Made by a program: the position numbers and the translations under genes | Notes under the pieces: model-generated | What the model was told of the DNA's origin: nothing | The model's database searches: none | Seen by the model: only the letters and a program-made list of their open reading frames with translations | NCBI GenBank assembly: GCA_964526675.1 | Contig: CAZGLY010000047.1 | Location: 1 to 19,949, forward strand | From: CAZADA01 sp964526675 | GTDB taxonomy: Bacteria > Pseudomonadota > Alphaproteobacteria > Caulobacterales > Maricaulaceae | Direction of reading: 5' to 3' | Length of the DNA stretch: 19,949 nucleotides | In this document: in pieces, positions 1-7,709 of the stretch | Numbering within the stretch: the stretch's first letter is position 1 | Layout of the letters: each line of letters opens with the position of its first letter

Positions 1-1466
1 ACAACATCGACGCCGAGCAGGCCGTGCTGGGCGCGATCCTCTTCGACAACGAGACGTTCCATCGGGTCGCGGATTTCCTGCGCGGCGCGCATTTTTACGA
101 CCCCGTCCACGGCCGCATCTATGAATCCGCCGGCGCGCTGATCCAGCGTGGCGACGTCGCCGACGCGATCACGCTCGCGCCGCTCGGCCAAGGCGATGAA
201 GGGCTCAAAGCGCTCGGCGGCGCGGACTATCTGGTGGAGCTCACCGCCGGCGCCGCGGCGACCGCGGCCGCCGTCGACTACGGCCGGTTTGTGTACGACC
301 TGGCGCTGCGCCGCGAGCTCATCCGCGTCGGCGGCGACATCCAAACCGACGCGCGCGACAACCACGAGGACAAGTCCGTCGCGCTCATCGAAAAAGCTGA
401 GCGTCAGCTGTTTGATCTGGCCGAGACCGGCTCGACCAACCGCGGCTTCGTCACCTTCACCGACGCGCTGACGAGCTCCGTCAAGAACGCGGCGGCGGCC
501 TTCAAACGGGATGGCGGCCTGTCGGGACTGGCGACCGGTCTTGTGGATCTGGACCAGCAGTTGGGTGGGCTGCACCCGTCTGACTTGCTGATCCTCGCGG
601 GCCGTCCGTCGATGGGCAAGACCGCGCTCGCCACCAACATTGCGTTCCACATCGCCCAGCACTTCAAGCCGCGGGTGGAGGAAGACGCCGCGCCTGAGGG
701 CGGCGTGGTCGGGTTTTTCTCGTTGGAGATGTCATCGGATCAGTTAGCGACCCGGATTCTGGCGGAGCGCTCCGGCGTGGCGTCCCACTTCATTCGCCGC
801 GGCGACTTCGATGAACGCGACTGGGACTCCATGGTTCAGGCCGCGGCGCAAATCGAGCACGCGCCCCTGCACATTGACGACACCGGCGGCATCTCCATCG
901 GCCAGCTCGCCGCGCGCGCACGCCGGCTCAAGCGCACGAAGGGCCTCGATCTCGTCGTCGTGGACTATTTGCAGTTGGTCACCCCGTCCTCCGGCAAGCA
1001 GAGCGACAACCGCGTTCAGGAAGTGACCGAGGTGACCAAGGGGCTCAAAGCCCTGGCCAAGGAGCTCAACGTGCCGGTGTTGGCGCTGGCCCAGCTTTCT
1101 CGGGCCGTTGAGCAACGCGACGACAAGCGCCCCCAGCTGTCCGACTTGCGTGAATCCGGTTCGATCGAACAAGACGCCGACGTGGTGATGTTCGTGTTTC
1201 GCGAGGAGTACTACGTCAAACGCCGCGAACCGAAATCCAAAGAGGGCACGGACGAATACGCTCAGTGGCTCGATGAGCTGGAGGGCGTGCGGGGCAAAGC
1301 CGAGATCATCATTTCCAAGCAACGCCACGGCCCGATCGGCACCGTCGAAGTCGCCTTTGAAGAACGCCTGACCAAGTTCAGCAATCTCGCCCAAGAGCAT
1401 TCGCGCGAGGCGGAGCAATACCGGTACGCGGCGCGCGGCGAAGGCGGCGCGTCGCCGGGCCTGTAA
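1..1466 (+). CDS. dnaB: Replicative DNA helicase DnaB (5' end outside window)
   Basis: Hexameric 5'-3' helicase that unwinds DNA at the replication fork. The reading frame is open from the window edge: the first full in-frame codon is at position 3 and the residues NIDAEQA precede the first possible start (GTG at 24). These match the conserved DnaB N-terminus, so the true start lies upstream and only a few residues are missing. The visible part is 487 residues, close to the usual 480-510. It has an N-terminal primase-binding domain (about residues 1-110), a linker, and a RecA-like motor. Walker A GRPSMGKT is encoded at 600-623, Walker B is around LVVVDYLQL near 950-975, and the QLSR and DLRESGSIEQDAD motifs follow. 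It converges on accA with only 20 bases between stops. Identification is firm. Confidence 0.97.
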   Translation, partial: NIDAEQAVLGAILFDNETFHRVADFLRGAHFYDPVHGRIYESAGALIQRGDVADAITLAPLGQGDEGLKALGGADYLVELTAGAAATAAAVDYGRFVYDLALRRELIRVGGDIQTDARDNHEDKSVALIEKAERQLFDLAETGSTNRGFVTFTDALTSSVKNAAAAFKRDGGLSGLATGLVDLDQQLGGLHPSDLLILAGRPSMGKTALATNIAFHIAQHFKPRVEEDAAPEGGVVGFFSLEMSSDQLATRILAERSGVASHFIRRGDFDERDWDSMVQAAAQIEHAPLHIDDTGGISIGQLAARARRLKRTKGLDLVVVDYLQLVTPSSGKQSDNRVQEVTEVTKGLKALAKELNVPVLALAQLSRAVEQRDDKRPQLSDLRESGSIEQDADVVMFVFREEYYVKRREPKSKEGTDEYAQWLDELEGVRGKAEIIISKQRHGPIGTVEVAFEERLTKFSNLAQEHSREAEQYRYAARGEGGASPGL

Positions 1467-1486
1467 CGCGACGACGCTGGGCGACC

Positions 1487-2458
1487 CTAAGCCAGGCCCT
1501 CACGCCCGATGGCCAAGAACCGCGCGCGGCGATCCGCGATCAACCCGGCGGCGTCCAAGCCGCTGAGTTCCTCCAAGGCGGCCTCAATGGCGTCGCCCAC
1601 GGCCGCGACCGTCTCCGCCGACGCGCGATGGGCCCCGCCGGGCGCTTCGGGAATGACGTGATCGACGATTTTAAGCTTCTCCAAATCCGCCGCCGTGATG
1701 CGCATGGCGATCGCCGCGTCGCGCGCGCGCGCGGAGTCGCGCCAGAGGATGGACGCGCAGCCCTCGGGTGAAATCACGGAGTACACGGAATGCTCGAGCA
1801 TCAGCACCCGGTTGGACGAGGCCAAGGCCACCGCGCCGCCTGACCCGCCCTCGCCCGTGATCACCGCGACGGACGGCGTCGGCACGCTGAGCCCCCGTTC
1901 GATGGAGCGCGCGATGGCTTCGGCTTGGCCCCGCTCTTCCGCGCCAACGCCGGGATAAGCGCCGGCCGTGTCCACCAGCGTAATGACCGGCAGGTTGAAC
2001 TTCTCGGCGAGATCCATCAGGCGCACGGCTTTGCGATATCCTTCCGGCCGCGCCATCCCGAAATTGTGCTTCAGACGGCTGTCGGTGTCGTGGCCCTTCT
2101 CATGGCCCATCACGACCACGGAGCGACCGCGAAACCGGCCCAACCCGCCGACAATCGCGTGGTCTTCCCCATAGCGGCGATCGCCGGCGAGGGGGGAGAA
2201 GTCTTCAATCAGTCGGCTGCAATAGTCTTGAAAGTGCGGCCGCTCCGGGTGGCGCGCGACCATCGTTTTCTGCCACGCATCGAGTTTGTCGTAGGTCGCC
2301 TTCAGCTGCTCGCGCGCTTTTTCCTTGAGCTTCGCCACCTCGTCGCCCACATCAACGCCATCATCGCCCCCCGAAAGCGCCTGAAGTTCTTCGATCTTGC
2401 TTTCGAGTTCCGCGACGGGACGTTCGAAGTCGAGATATGTGCGTGTGGGGTCGGCCAT
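1487..2458 (-). CDS. accA: Acetyl-CoA carboxylase carboxyltransferase subunit alpha
   Basis: Alpha half of the carboxyltransferase, which with AccD moves the carboxyl group from biotin-BCCP to acetyl-CoA to give malonyl-CoA, the first step of fatty-acid synthesis in the cytoplasm. The 323 residues match the family length (about 317-320). An N-terminal helical segment (residues 10-65) is followed by a crotonase-like fold with MGHEKGHDT (118-126), NFGMARPEGYRKA (132-144), DTAGAYPG (163-170) and TGEGGSGGA (201-209), all hallmark AccA stretches. The ATG start gives the usual MADPTRTYLDFE-type N-terminus, but its ribosome-binding site is weak (GAGG, 12 bases away). It lies 108 bases or less downstream of xerD on the same strand and may be read from that unit. 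Confidence 0.97.
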   Translation of the reverse strand: MADPTRTYLDFERPVAELESKIEELQALSGGDDGVDVGDEVAKLKEKAREQLKATYDKLDAWQKTMVARHPERPHFQDYCSRLIEDFSPLAGDRRYGEDHAIVGGLGRFRGRSVVVMGHEKGHDTDSRLKHNFGMARPEGYRKAVRLMDLAEKFNLPVITLVDTAGAYPGVGAEERGQAEAIARSIERGLSVPTPSVAVITGEGGSGGAVALASSNRVLMLEHSVYSVISPEGCASILWRDSARARDAAIAMRITAADLEKLKIVDHVIPEAPGGAHRASAETVAAVGDAIEAALEELSGLDAAGLIADRRARFLAIGREGLA

Positions 2459-2566
2459 GATGCGGCGAGCCTCGAGGATTAAGCGCGGAATGGGAACGCG
2501 CGGACACTAGTTACGCCAGCGCGGCTCAACAAGCGCTTGATGCGGTCTAACCGCGCGCGTGACCCA

Positions 2567-3532
2567 TCAGCCGCGCCGCCCCAGCGGATGCGCCTCCTGC
2601 AAAACGGCGCGCAGCCGCGTGTCCAACACGTGGGCGTAGATCTGCGTTGTTGAAAGGTCGGCATGGCCCAGCAGGGTCTGCAGCGTCCTCAAATCCGCGC
2701 CCCGTTGCAGCAAATGCGTGGCGAAGGCGTGGCGCAGCGTGTGGGGGGACACCGTCGCGGGGTCGAGCCCGGCGCGCGCCGCGAGCGCTTTAAGATCGCG
2801 GGCGAACGCCTCGCGGGTGAGATGACCCGTCCGTCCACGCGCGGGAAACAGATAGCGCAGCGCCCGAGCCCGCGCGGCGCTCGCGGCGTCGGACGGCGCA
2901 AAGCGCTCGCGCACCGGCGCATACGCCACAATCGCAGCGAGCGCGGCAGGCGTCAGCGGGATCAGGCGTTCGCGCCCCCCCTTGCCGACTATCACCAACG
3001 TGCGTTCGCCACGCAGCGCCGCCATGGCCGCGGATGCGGGCAAGCTCACAAGCTCCGACACGCGCAGCCCGCCGGCGTAGAGCACCTCAAGCAAGCAGCG
3101 CTGACGCAGCGCCTGCGGCGTGCTCGCGTCATCCGCCCTCGCCGCCGCAAACAAGGCGTCCACCGCCGCCTCGCTCAAGGTCCGCGGCAACGGCCGCGCC
3201 CGGCGCGGTCCCGCCAGGCGAGCCGCGGGGTCGTCCGCCCGGCGTCCGTCATCCTGAACGAACTCGTAGAATTGCTTCAGCGCCGACAACCGCCGAGCGG
3301 CCGTCGCCGGCGCCACCGTGTCGACGAGGGCGGCGAGATACCCCTCCAGGTCCTCTGTCCGCGCCTCAAGCAGGCCGCAACCTCGCTCCGCGAGCGCCGC
3401 CTGCGCGTCGCGAAGATCCCGGGCGTACGCGTCGAGGGTGTGCCGGCTGGCGCCCCGCTCCGCGCTCATCATTTCCAGAAACGCCTCGCGCGCGTGGCGA
3501 TCGGCCTCAGCGCCCACGCCGACTTCTCCCAC
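2567..3532 (-). CDS. xerD: Site-specific tyrosine recombinase XerD
   Basis: Recombinase that, with XerC, resolves chromosome dimers at dif. An N-terminal SAM-like core-binding domain covers about residues 10-95. The C-terminal catalytic domain carries the full set R157, K184, H264, R267, H290 and nucleophile Y299. The tail HADLSTTQIYAHV and the closing EAHPLG favour XerD over XerC. I place the start at GTG 3532 (321 aa), with TCCTCCCC on the plus strand at 3543-3550 as the ribosome-binding site about 10 bases off. GTG 3517 is also possible. The frame stays open to GTG 3619, but that would overlap the upstream gene and add a low-complexity Pro/Arg/Gly leader, so I reject it. It follows the 593-aa secreted-protein gene by 58 bases. 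Confidence 0.95.
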   Translation of the reverse strand: MGEVGVGAEADRHAREAFLEMMSAERGASRHTLDAYARDLRDAQAALAERGCGLLEARTEDLEGYLAALVDTVAPATAARRLSALKQFYEFVQDDGRRADDPAARLAGPRRARPLPRTLSEAAVDALFAAARADDASTPQALRQRCLLEVLYAGGLRVSELVSLPASAAMAALRGERTLVIVGKGGRERLIPLTPAALAAIVAYAPVRERFAPSDAASAARARALRYLFPARGRTGHLTREAFARDLKALAARAGLDPATVSPHTLRHAFATHLLQRGADLRTLQTLLGHADLSTTQIYAHVLDTRLRAVLQEAHPLGRRG

Positions 3533-3590
3533 GATTGCGCCGTCCTCCCCGCCGCGACCGACGAGCGATGTCCGAGACCCGCCGCGCGGG

Positions 3591-5372
3591 CTACGGGGTG
3601 AAGGTGGCGGCGCCGCCACGCAACGCCGCCGTTTGCGTCGGATCGCCCCGGCGCGCCGTCAGCGCGCTTTCCAACGCGGCTAAGCGCGCTTCCGCGTCGA
3701 GGCCGGCGCGCCAGAGCGCACGCGCAGCCCGCGCCGCGGCGACCGTGTGGCCCGGTTCCGCTTCGTGAAGCAACCGCGCGGCGTTCAGCGTGATGGCCGC
3801 CAGCGCTTGCGCGTCAGAGGCCGCCTCCATCGCGGTCAACGCGCCGCGCGCGGTGGACGGCAGCGGCGACGCGTCCGCCGCGGCGGCTTCCGCGGCGCTG
3901 CGCAACGCGGCGGTGTTGTCCGCCCCCAACGCGAGCAACAGCATCGCATCGCGTTCCGCGTTGGCGATCTCATCCGGTCCAAGCGCCAACGCGGCGTTCA
4001 AACGCCGCACCGCCGTCGCCTGAAGATCCGCCCCGCTGGCGTCGCCATCGGCCAACGCGATCAACACCTCAAGGGCCGCCTGCTCCGCCGGATCCAGCCG
4101 CACCAACTCCTGATCCGGCTCCAGGGCCACAAGCGCCGTCGGCTCCCCCGGCGGCGCGGCGTGGGCCTCGAGCAACCGGCGCGCCGCCGCGACATCCCCC
4201 GCGACCGTCGCCGCCTCCGCCAACACGGGCGCGTACGCCAACACCTCGCGGCTCACCGGCAAGGACCCAAGCTCAGCGCGGTAGAGCCGCGCCATCACGA
4301 TGAAATCCCGCGCGCCATCGGCATGATCGAGAGCCGCCGCGAGCGCGCGCGCCAAATCCGCAGGCGTCTCCCGGTCCCGCGCGGCCAGCACCGCTTGATG
4401 CAGCAGCGCCGCAACGACCGGCCCGTCCGTGTCGCCGGCGGCCGCGATCAACGCCGCGCTGGTTCCGCTGGCGTTCGGCGATGGGGTGGCGCGCATCACC
4501 TCGCCAAACACCTCCGCGGGGATGGCTCCATGGACGGCGGCGCGCTGGGCGGCCGTCAGACGCGCGGCGATCGGCGCGCGTCCGTCCACCGCCAAGCCCA
4601 CAGCCGCCGGCAAAGACACCGCCGCGCCACTTTCCGCCGACAAGGGCCCGCCGGCCTGCACCGCCAGAGAGAGCTCGATCGCGTCGCGCGGCGGCGGCGG
4701 CGAGCCGCCCTGATCCGCCGCCCGCGCGATCCACGCGTCGAACGCCTCGTCCACGCGCTCCGCCCCAAGGTCCCGCGCCAAGGACAGCGTCAGCTCCGCC
4801 GCCGGCAGCTCACCCGACAGCGCGAAACAGGCCGCCCGCGCGCGCGCCCAAAAACCTTGTTCCTGGGGCGCCTCGACCCGGCGAACCAACAGGCACGCCC
4901 CGCGCGCGTCGCCCGCCGCAAAGCGCGCGCGCGCCGCCAGCTGGGCGTAGTCGCCATCGTCCAACACGCCCGTCGCGCCGGACAGGATCCGCGCGACCGT
5001 GTCGGTGTGGCCGGCTTCAAAAAGCGCGTTCAGACGCGCCAGACCCAAGGCCGGCTGATTGTCGGCGCCCTCCGGCGCGTCCCCGCCGGAGCGCAACGTG
5101 CGCGCCACAATCGCAGCGGCGGTGAAGCTGCGCGTCTCACCCGGGCTGAGCCGCATCAAGCGCAACGCCTCGTCGGCCGCCACCCCGCGCCAAAGGCCGC
5201 GATCGAGCCCGCCCTCCTGCCCCGGCAAGGCCGCGATGGTCAGGATGTCGACCTGCTCCAACGCGCGCTCTTCGATCTGAGCAATCGCCGCGCCGGCGAC
5301 AATCGCGCACCAGCCCGCCGCGGCGGCAAGCCAAGCCCCGACGCGGGCGACGTTAGCGAGGCAGCGTGACAT
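3591..5372 (-). CDS. Ala-rich secreted protein of unknown function
   Basis: I do not recognise a named family. The 593-residue product begins MSRCLANVARVGAWLAAAAG followed by a hydrophobic run ending AGAAIA-Q, a typical Sec signal peptide with cleavage after AIA near residue 31, so a periplasmic location is likely. The mature part is alanine- and leucine-rich with repeated short amphipathic helices (such as LARLNALFEAGHTD and AARRLLEAH), suggesting an alpha-solenoid or TPR-like scaffold. This is inference from composition. The start at 5372 is well supported: AGGAGG (plus-strand 5382-5387) lies 9 bases upstream, inside the preceding microprotein gene, whose last 20 bases overlap this gene. 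An upstream in-frame start at 5462 would bury the signal peptide. Neighbours xerD and aroK suggest a conserved alphaproteobacterial location, not a function. Confidence 0.85.
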   Translation of the reverse strand: MSRCLANVARVGAWLAAAAGWCAIVAGAAIAQIEERALEQVDILTIAALPGQEGGLDRGLWRGVAADEALRLMRLSPGETRSFTAAAIVARTLRSGGDAPEGADNQPALGLARLNALFEAGHTDTVARILSGATGVLDDGDYAQLAARARFAAGDARGACLLVRRVEAPQEQGFWARARAACFALSGELPAAELTLSLARDLGAERVDEAFDAWIARAADQGGSPPPPRDAIELSLAVQAGGPLSAESGAAVSLPAAVGLAVDGRAPIAARLTAAQRAAVHGAIPAEVFGEVMRATPSPNASGTSAALIAAAGDTDGPVVAALLHQAVLAARDRETPADLARALAAALDHADGARDFIVMARLYRAELGSLPVSREVLAYAPVLAEAATVAGDVAAARRLLEAHAAPPGEPTALVALEPDQELVRLDPAEQAALEVLIALADGDASGADLQATAVRRLNAALALGPDEIANAERDAMLLLALGADNTAALRSAAEAAAADASPLPSTARGALTAMEAASDAQALAAITLNAARLLHEAEPGHTVAAARAARALWRAGLDAEARLAALESALTARRGDPTQTAALRGGAATFTP

Positions 5373-5493
5373 CAACCTCAACCTCCTGAACCGAGGCGTC
5401 CGGCGCCATCTCGTCGGCCACCCGCAACAAGTACGCGAGCCCGCCAGCCCCAATGGCCGCAATCAGCGCCACGAAAATCAGAAATCGCATCAT
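5353..5493 (-). CDS. 46-aa single-pass membrane microprotein
   Basis: Small protein starting MMRFLIFVALIAAIGAGGLA with one transmembrane helix (about residues 3-24) and an acidic C-terminal tail (VADEMAPDASVQEVEVDV) that would lie in the periplasm if the N-terminus is inside. Two consecutive ATG codons (5493 and 5490) could start it; the ribosome-binding site is weak (GGCGAG). Its last 20 bases overlap the start of the 593-aa secreted protein and contain that gene's strong AGGAGG, an arrangement that usually means translational coupling. No family recognised. The clean hydrophobic segment, the promoter upstream and the coupled overlap support a real gene. A possible role is as a membrane partner of the downstream secreted protein (inference). 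Confidence 0.7.
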   Translation of the reverse strand: MMRFLIFVALIAAIGAGGLAYLLRVADEMAPDASVQEVEVDVTLPR

Positions 5494-5618
5494 CGCCCAT
5501 CTCGCCTTGCGCGCACCCCAGACGCCGCGGGCCTTTCGCCTCGGCGAACCCACGCCGCGGCGCGCGCCGTTTCCGGCGACCTTCGCCGATGCCGGCCGAA
5601 CTGCGCGCCCCAGACGTC

Positions 5619-5648
5619 TTTATCGCTAATGGCCAAATGGGGCGTCAA
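5619..5648 (-). promoter_or_regulatory. Candidate housekeeping promoter for microprotein-593aa-xerD
   Basis: On the minus strand TTGACGC (-35; first six bases at plus-strand 5643-5648) is followed 18 bases later by GATAAA (plus-strand 5619-5624). TTGACGC fits the TTGACGS form of alphaproteobacterial sigma-70 promoters, and GCGATAAA partly fits their -10 element. It would start transcription near 5611, leaving about 118 bases before the first ATG. It is the best sigma-70-like match I found in the divergent region between the two units. Confidence 0.5.
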
Positions 5649-5672
5649 TCGGCCGGTCGGATGGCGGCTTGG

Positions 5673-5701
5673 TTGAAGCCCCCTCATGTTCGGCCTATCA
5701 A
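5673..5701 (+). promoter_or_regulatory. Candidate promoter for aroK-aroB
   Basis: TTGAAG (5673-5678), a 17-base spacer, then TATCAA (5696-5701), matching 4 of 6 consensus bases at each element with ideal spacing. Predicted transcription start is near 5707-5709, exactly at the in-frame GTG at 5708, which would make the aroK mRNA leaderless. Seen by eye; needs transcription-start mapping. Confidence 0.4.
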
Positions 5702-5707
5702 CACGGG

Positions 5708-6403
5708 GTGTCACCGCCACCCCCCGCATCGTCAACGCCCAAAGGGCCCGCGGCCTCCGCGGCCAAGCGCGCGCCAAAACCAAAGGACGCCGCAGAGGTC
5801 GCCACCGACGCCGCCGCGGTGGCGGAGGCCTTGGACCGTCCGATCGTGTTGATTGGGCTCATGGGGGCGGGCAAATCCTCGATCGGCCGGCGGCTGGCCA
5901 AAGCGCTGAGCATTCCGTTTTACGACTCCGACGCGGAGATTGAGGCCGCGGCCGGGCGCAGCGTAAACGAGGTCTTTCAAGACTTTGGCGAAACTTATTT
6001 TCGCGAGGGTGAACGTCGCGTGATCAGCCGTTTGATCGCGCGCAAACCTCTGGTGCTCGCCACGGGCGGGGGCGCGTTTATGGACAAGCAGACCCGCGCG
6101 TTGATCAAATCGTCAGCTTTGTCGCTTTGGCTCAAAGCCGACCTCGAAACGCTGGTGAGACGCACCGCCCGCCGCGACACCCGGCCCTTGCTGCGCAACG
6201 GCGACGCCCGCGCGACGCTGGCGCGTCTGGTCCGCGAACGCCACCCGATCTATGGCGAAGCCGATCTCACCGTGAAGAGCGTGGACGGGCCCCATGAAGT
6301 GACGGTCGCGGCGGTGTTGGCGGCGCTCGGCCGGCGGCTCAGCGCCAGCGAACCGCGCGACGACGCCGACGACGGCGCGCCTGTGCGGGAGGATCCGCAA
6401 TGA
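5708..6403 (+). CDS. aroK: Shikimate kinase
   Basis: Phosphorylates shikimate to shikimate-3-phosphate with ATP, a cytoplasmic step of aromatic amino-acid synthesis. P-loop GLMGAGKS at residues 50-57, shikimate-binding DSD (73-75) and EVFQDFGETYFREGE, the ATGGGAF segment, and the lid with RDTRPLL are all present. From GTG 5708 the protein is 231 aa, longer than the minimal ~175 because of a 45-residue Pro/Ala/Lys-rich N-terminal extension and an acidic tail. Start is uncertain: no in-frame ATG exists, TTG 5669 is possible, and GTG 5819 would remove the extension. I favour 5708 because a promoter-like sequence would place the mRNA 5' end there. The stop overlaps aroB by ATGA, indicating coupled translation. 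Confidence 0.93.
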   Translation: MSPPPPASSTPKGPAASAAKRAPKPKDAAEVATDAAAVAEALDRPIVLIGLMGAGKSSIGRRLAKALSIPFYDSDAEIEAAAGRSVNEVFQDFGETYFREGERRVISRLIARKPLVLATGGGAFMDKQTRALIKSSALSLWLKADLETLVRRTARRDTRPLLRNGDARATLARLVRERHPIYGEADLTVKSVDGPHEVTVAAVLAALGRRLSASEPRDDADDGAPVREDPQ

Positions 6404-7569
6404 CGAACGCACCTTCCGTCTCACCATCCCCTGCGGACGCCTCGGCGATCCGCACCGACGCCGCGCCCCGCCATCGCGTGCCGGTTGCGCTTGGCGGGCG
6501 CGCTTATGACGTTGTGGTGGGCCCGGGCGCCCTCGACGCTCTGGCTGAACACGCCGCGCGCCTCTTTCCCCGTCGCCGCGCGGTCGTGGTGGCCGACGCA
6601 ACCGCGCTCACGCATCACGGCGATGCTCTGCACGCCGCGCTGAGCAAGGCGGACGCCCCGCCCCAACTGATCACCCTCGCGCCGGGCGAAGCGAGCAAGT
6701 CGTGGCGGACGCTGGAACGCGTGTGCGACGCGCTGTTGGCCCAAGGGATCGAACGCCACGAGGCGGTGGTCGCCTTCGGCGGCGGCGTCGCCGGGGATCT
6801 CGCCGGTTTCGCCGCCGCGATCGTCAAACGCGGGACGCCGTTCGTCCAAATCCCGACCACGCTCCTCGCCCAGGTCGACAGCTCCGTCGGCGGCAAGACA
6901 GCCATCAACAGCGCCGGCGGCAAGAACATGATCGGCGCGTTTCACCAGCCGTCGCTGGTGATCGCGGACACCGCGCTTCTTCAGACGTTGCCGCCGCGGG
7001 ACGTCCGCGCCGGCTTCGCGGAAGTGATCAAAATCGCGGCGGTCATGGACGCGGAGTTCTTCGCGTGGCTGGAAACGCAGGCCTCCGCCATCCTCGCGCA
7101 GGAGCCCGCGGCCCTGGCGGAGGCGGTCGCGCGAGCCGTGACGCTTAAAGCGCAGATCGTGGTGGAGGATGAGCGCGAAGCCGGCCGCCGCGCGCTCTTG
7201 AACTTCGGCCACACCTTCGGCCACGCGCTGGAGGCGGCCGCCGGCTATGACAGCGGCCTTCGCCATGGCGAGGCGGTCGCGGCGGGCATGGGCTTGGCGG
7301 CGGGCTATGCGCACACGGAAGGTTTGTGCGCGCCCGCTGAGGCCGAACGGCTGACGGCGTTGATCACCGCGGCGGGCTTGGCGGCCTCCGCCCGGGCGCT
7401 GCCGGGCGCGCCTTTCGACGCCGACGCGATCCTTGGCCTGATGACCCAGGACAAGAAGACCATGAACGGCCATGTCCGCCTGGTGCTTCCTCGACGGATC
7501 GGGGCCGCCGAGGTCACGCCGGTGCGCGACACGGCCCCGCTTCGACGTTTTCTCGCCCACGCGCTCTAA
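6400..7569 (+). CDS. aroB: 3-dehydroquinate synthase
   Basis: Converts DAHP to 3-dehydroquinate using NAD+ and a divalent metal, the second shikimate-pathway step. The 389 aa include a ~25-residue extra N-terminus. Recognisable are the NAD-binding GGGVAGDLAGF (127-137), IPTTLLAQVDSSVGGKTAIN (151-170), the lysine of GGKNMIG (173-179), and metal ligands E208 (GFAEVIK), H271 (NFGHTFGH) and H289 (RHGEAV). The start is fixed by the ATGA overlap with aroK, so the two enzymes are made from one transcript. Family assignment is firm. Confidence 0.97.
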   Translation: MTNAPSVSPSPADASAIRTDAAPRHRVPVALGGRAYDVVVGPGALDALAEHAARLFPRRRAVVVADATALTHHGDALHAALSKADAPPQLITLAPGEASKSWRTLERVCDALLAQGIERHEAVVAFGGGVAGDLAGFAAAIVKRGTPFVQIPTTLLAQVDSSVGGKTAINSAGGKNMIGAFHQPSLVIADTALLQTLPPRDVRAGFAEVIKIAAVMDAEFFAWLETQASAILAQEPAALAEAVARAVTLKAQIVVEDEREAGRRALLNFGHTFGHALEAAAGYDSGLRHGEAVAAGMGLAAGYAHTEGLCAPAEAERLTALITAAGLAASARALPGAPFDADAILGLMTQDKKTMNGHVRLVLPRRIGAAEVTPVRDTAPLRRFLAHAL

Positions 7570-7600
7570 ATGGTCTATCGACAAGCCGTTGATGGGGGAC

Positions 7601-7635
7601 GGGCCGCCGGCCCTCAGCATCGGCGGGTGTCGCCG
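7601..7635. other. Two adjacent small hairpins between aroB and the CorC gene
   Basis: GGGCC-GCC-GGCCC (7601-7613) and CGGCG-GGTGT-CGCCG (7621-7635) lie in the 140-base gap after aroB. Neither is followed by a T-run, so a rho-independent terminator is not supported. They could be mRNA-stability or attenuation structures, or chance in GC-rich DNA. No small gene or clear promoter is visible in this gap. Confidence 0.25.
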
Positions 7636-7709
7636 ACAAACCTCGACAACAAACCGCGGGGACCACGCCGGGAGGATGCTCTCCCTACGGCCCCGCCAGA
7701 CACGGACCG

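Noticed and set aside
3533..3619. Longer xerD starting at GTG 3619
   Set aside because: Would overlap the upstream gene and add a Pro/Arg/Gly-rich leader absent from XerD proteins; GTG 3532 has a ribosome-binding site.
3747..5369. 540-aa Arg-rich open frame on the plus strand
   Set aside because: Antisense to the secreted-protein gene, whose signal peptide, ribosome-binding site and codon use are convincing.
6421..7620. 399-aa open frame on the minus strand opposite aroB
   Set aside because: Antisense to aroB, no domain, composition typical of a shadow frame.
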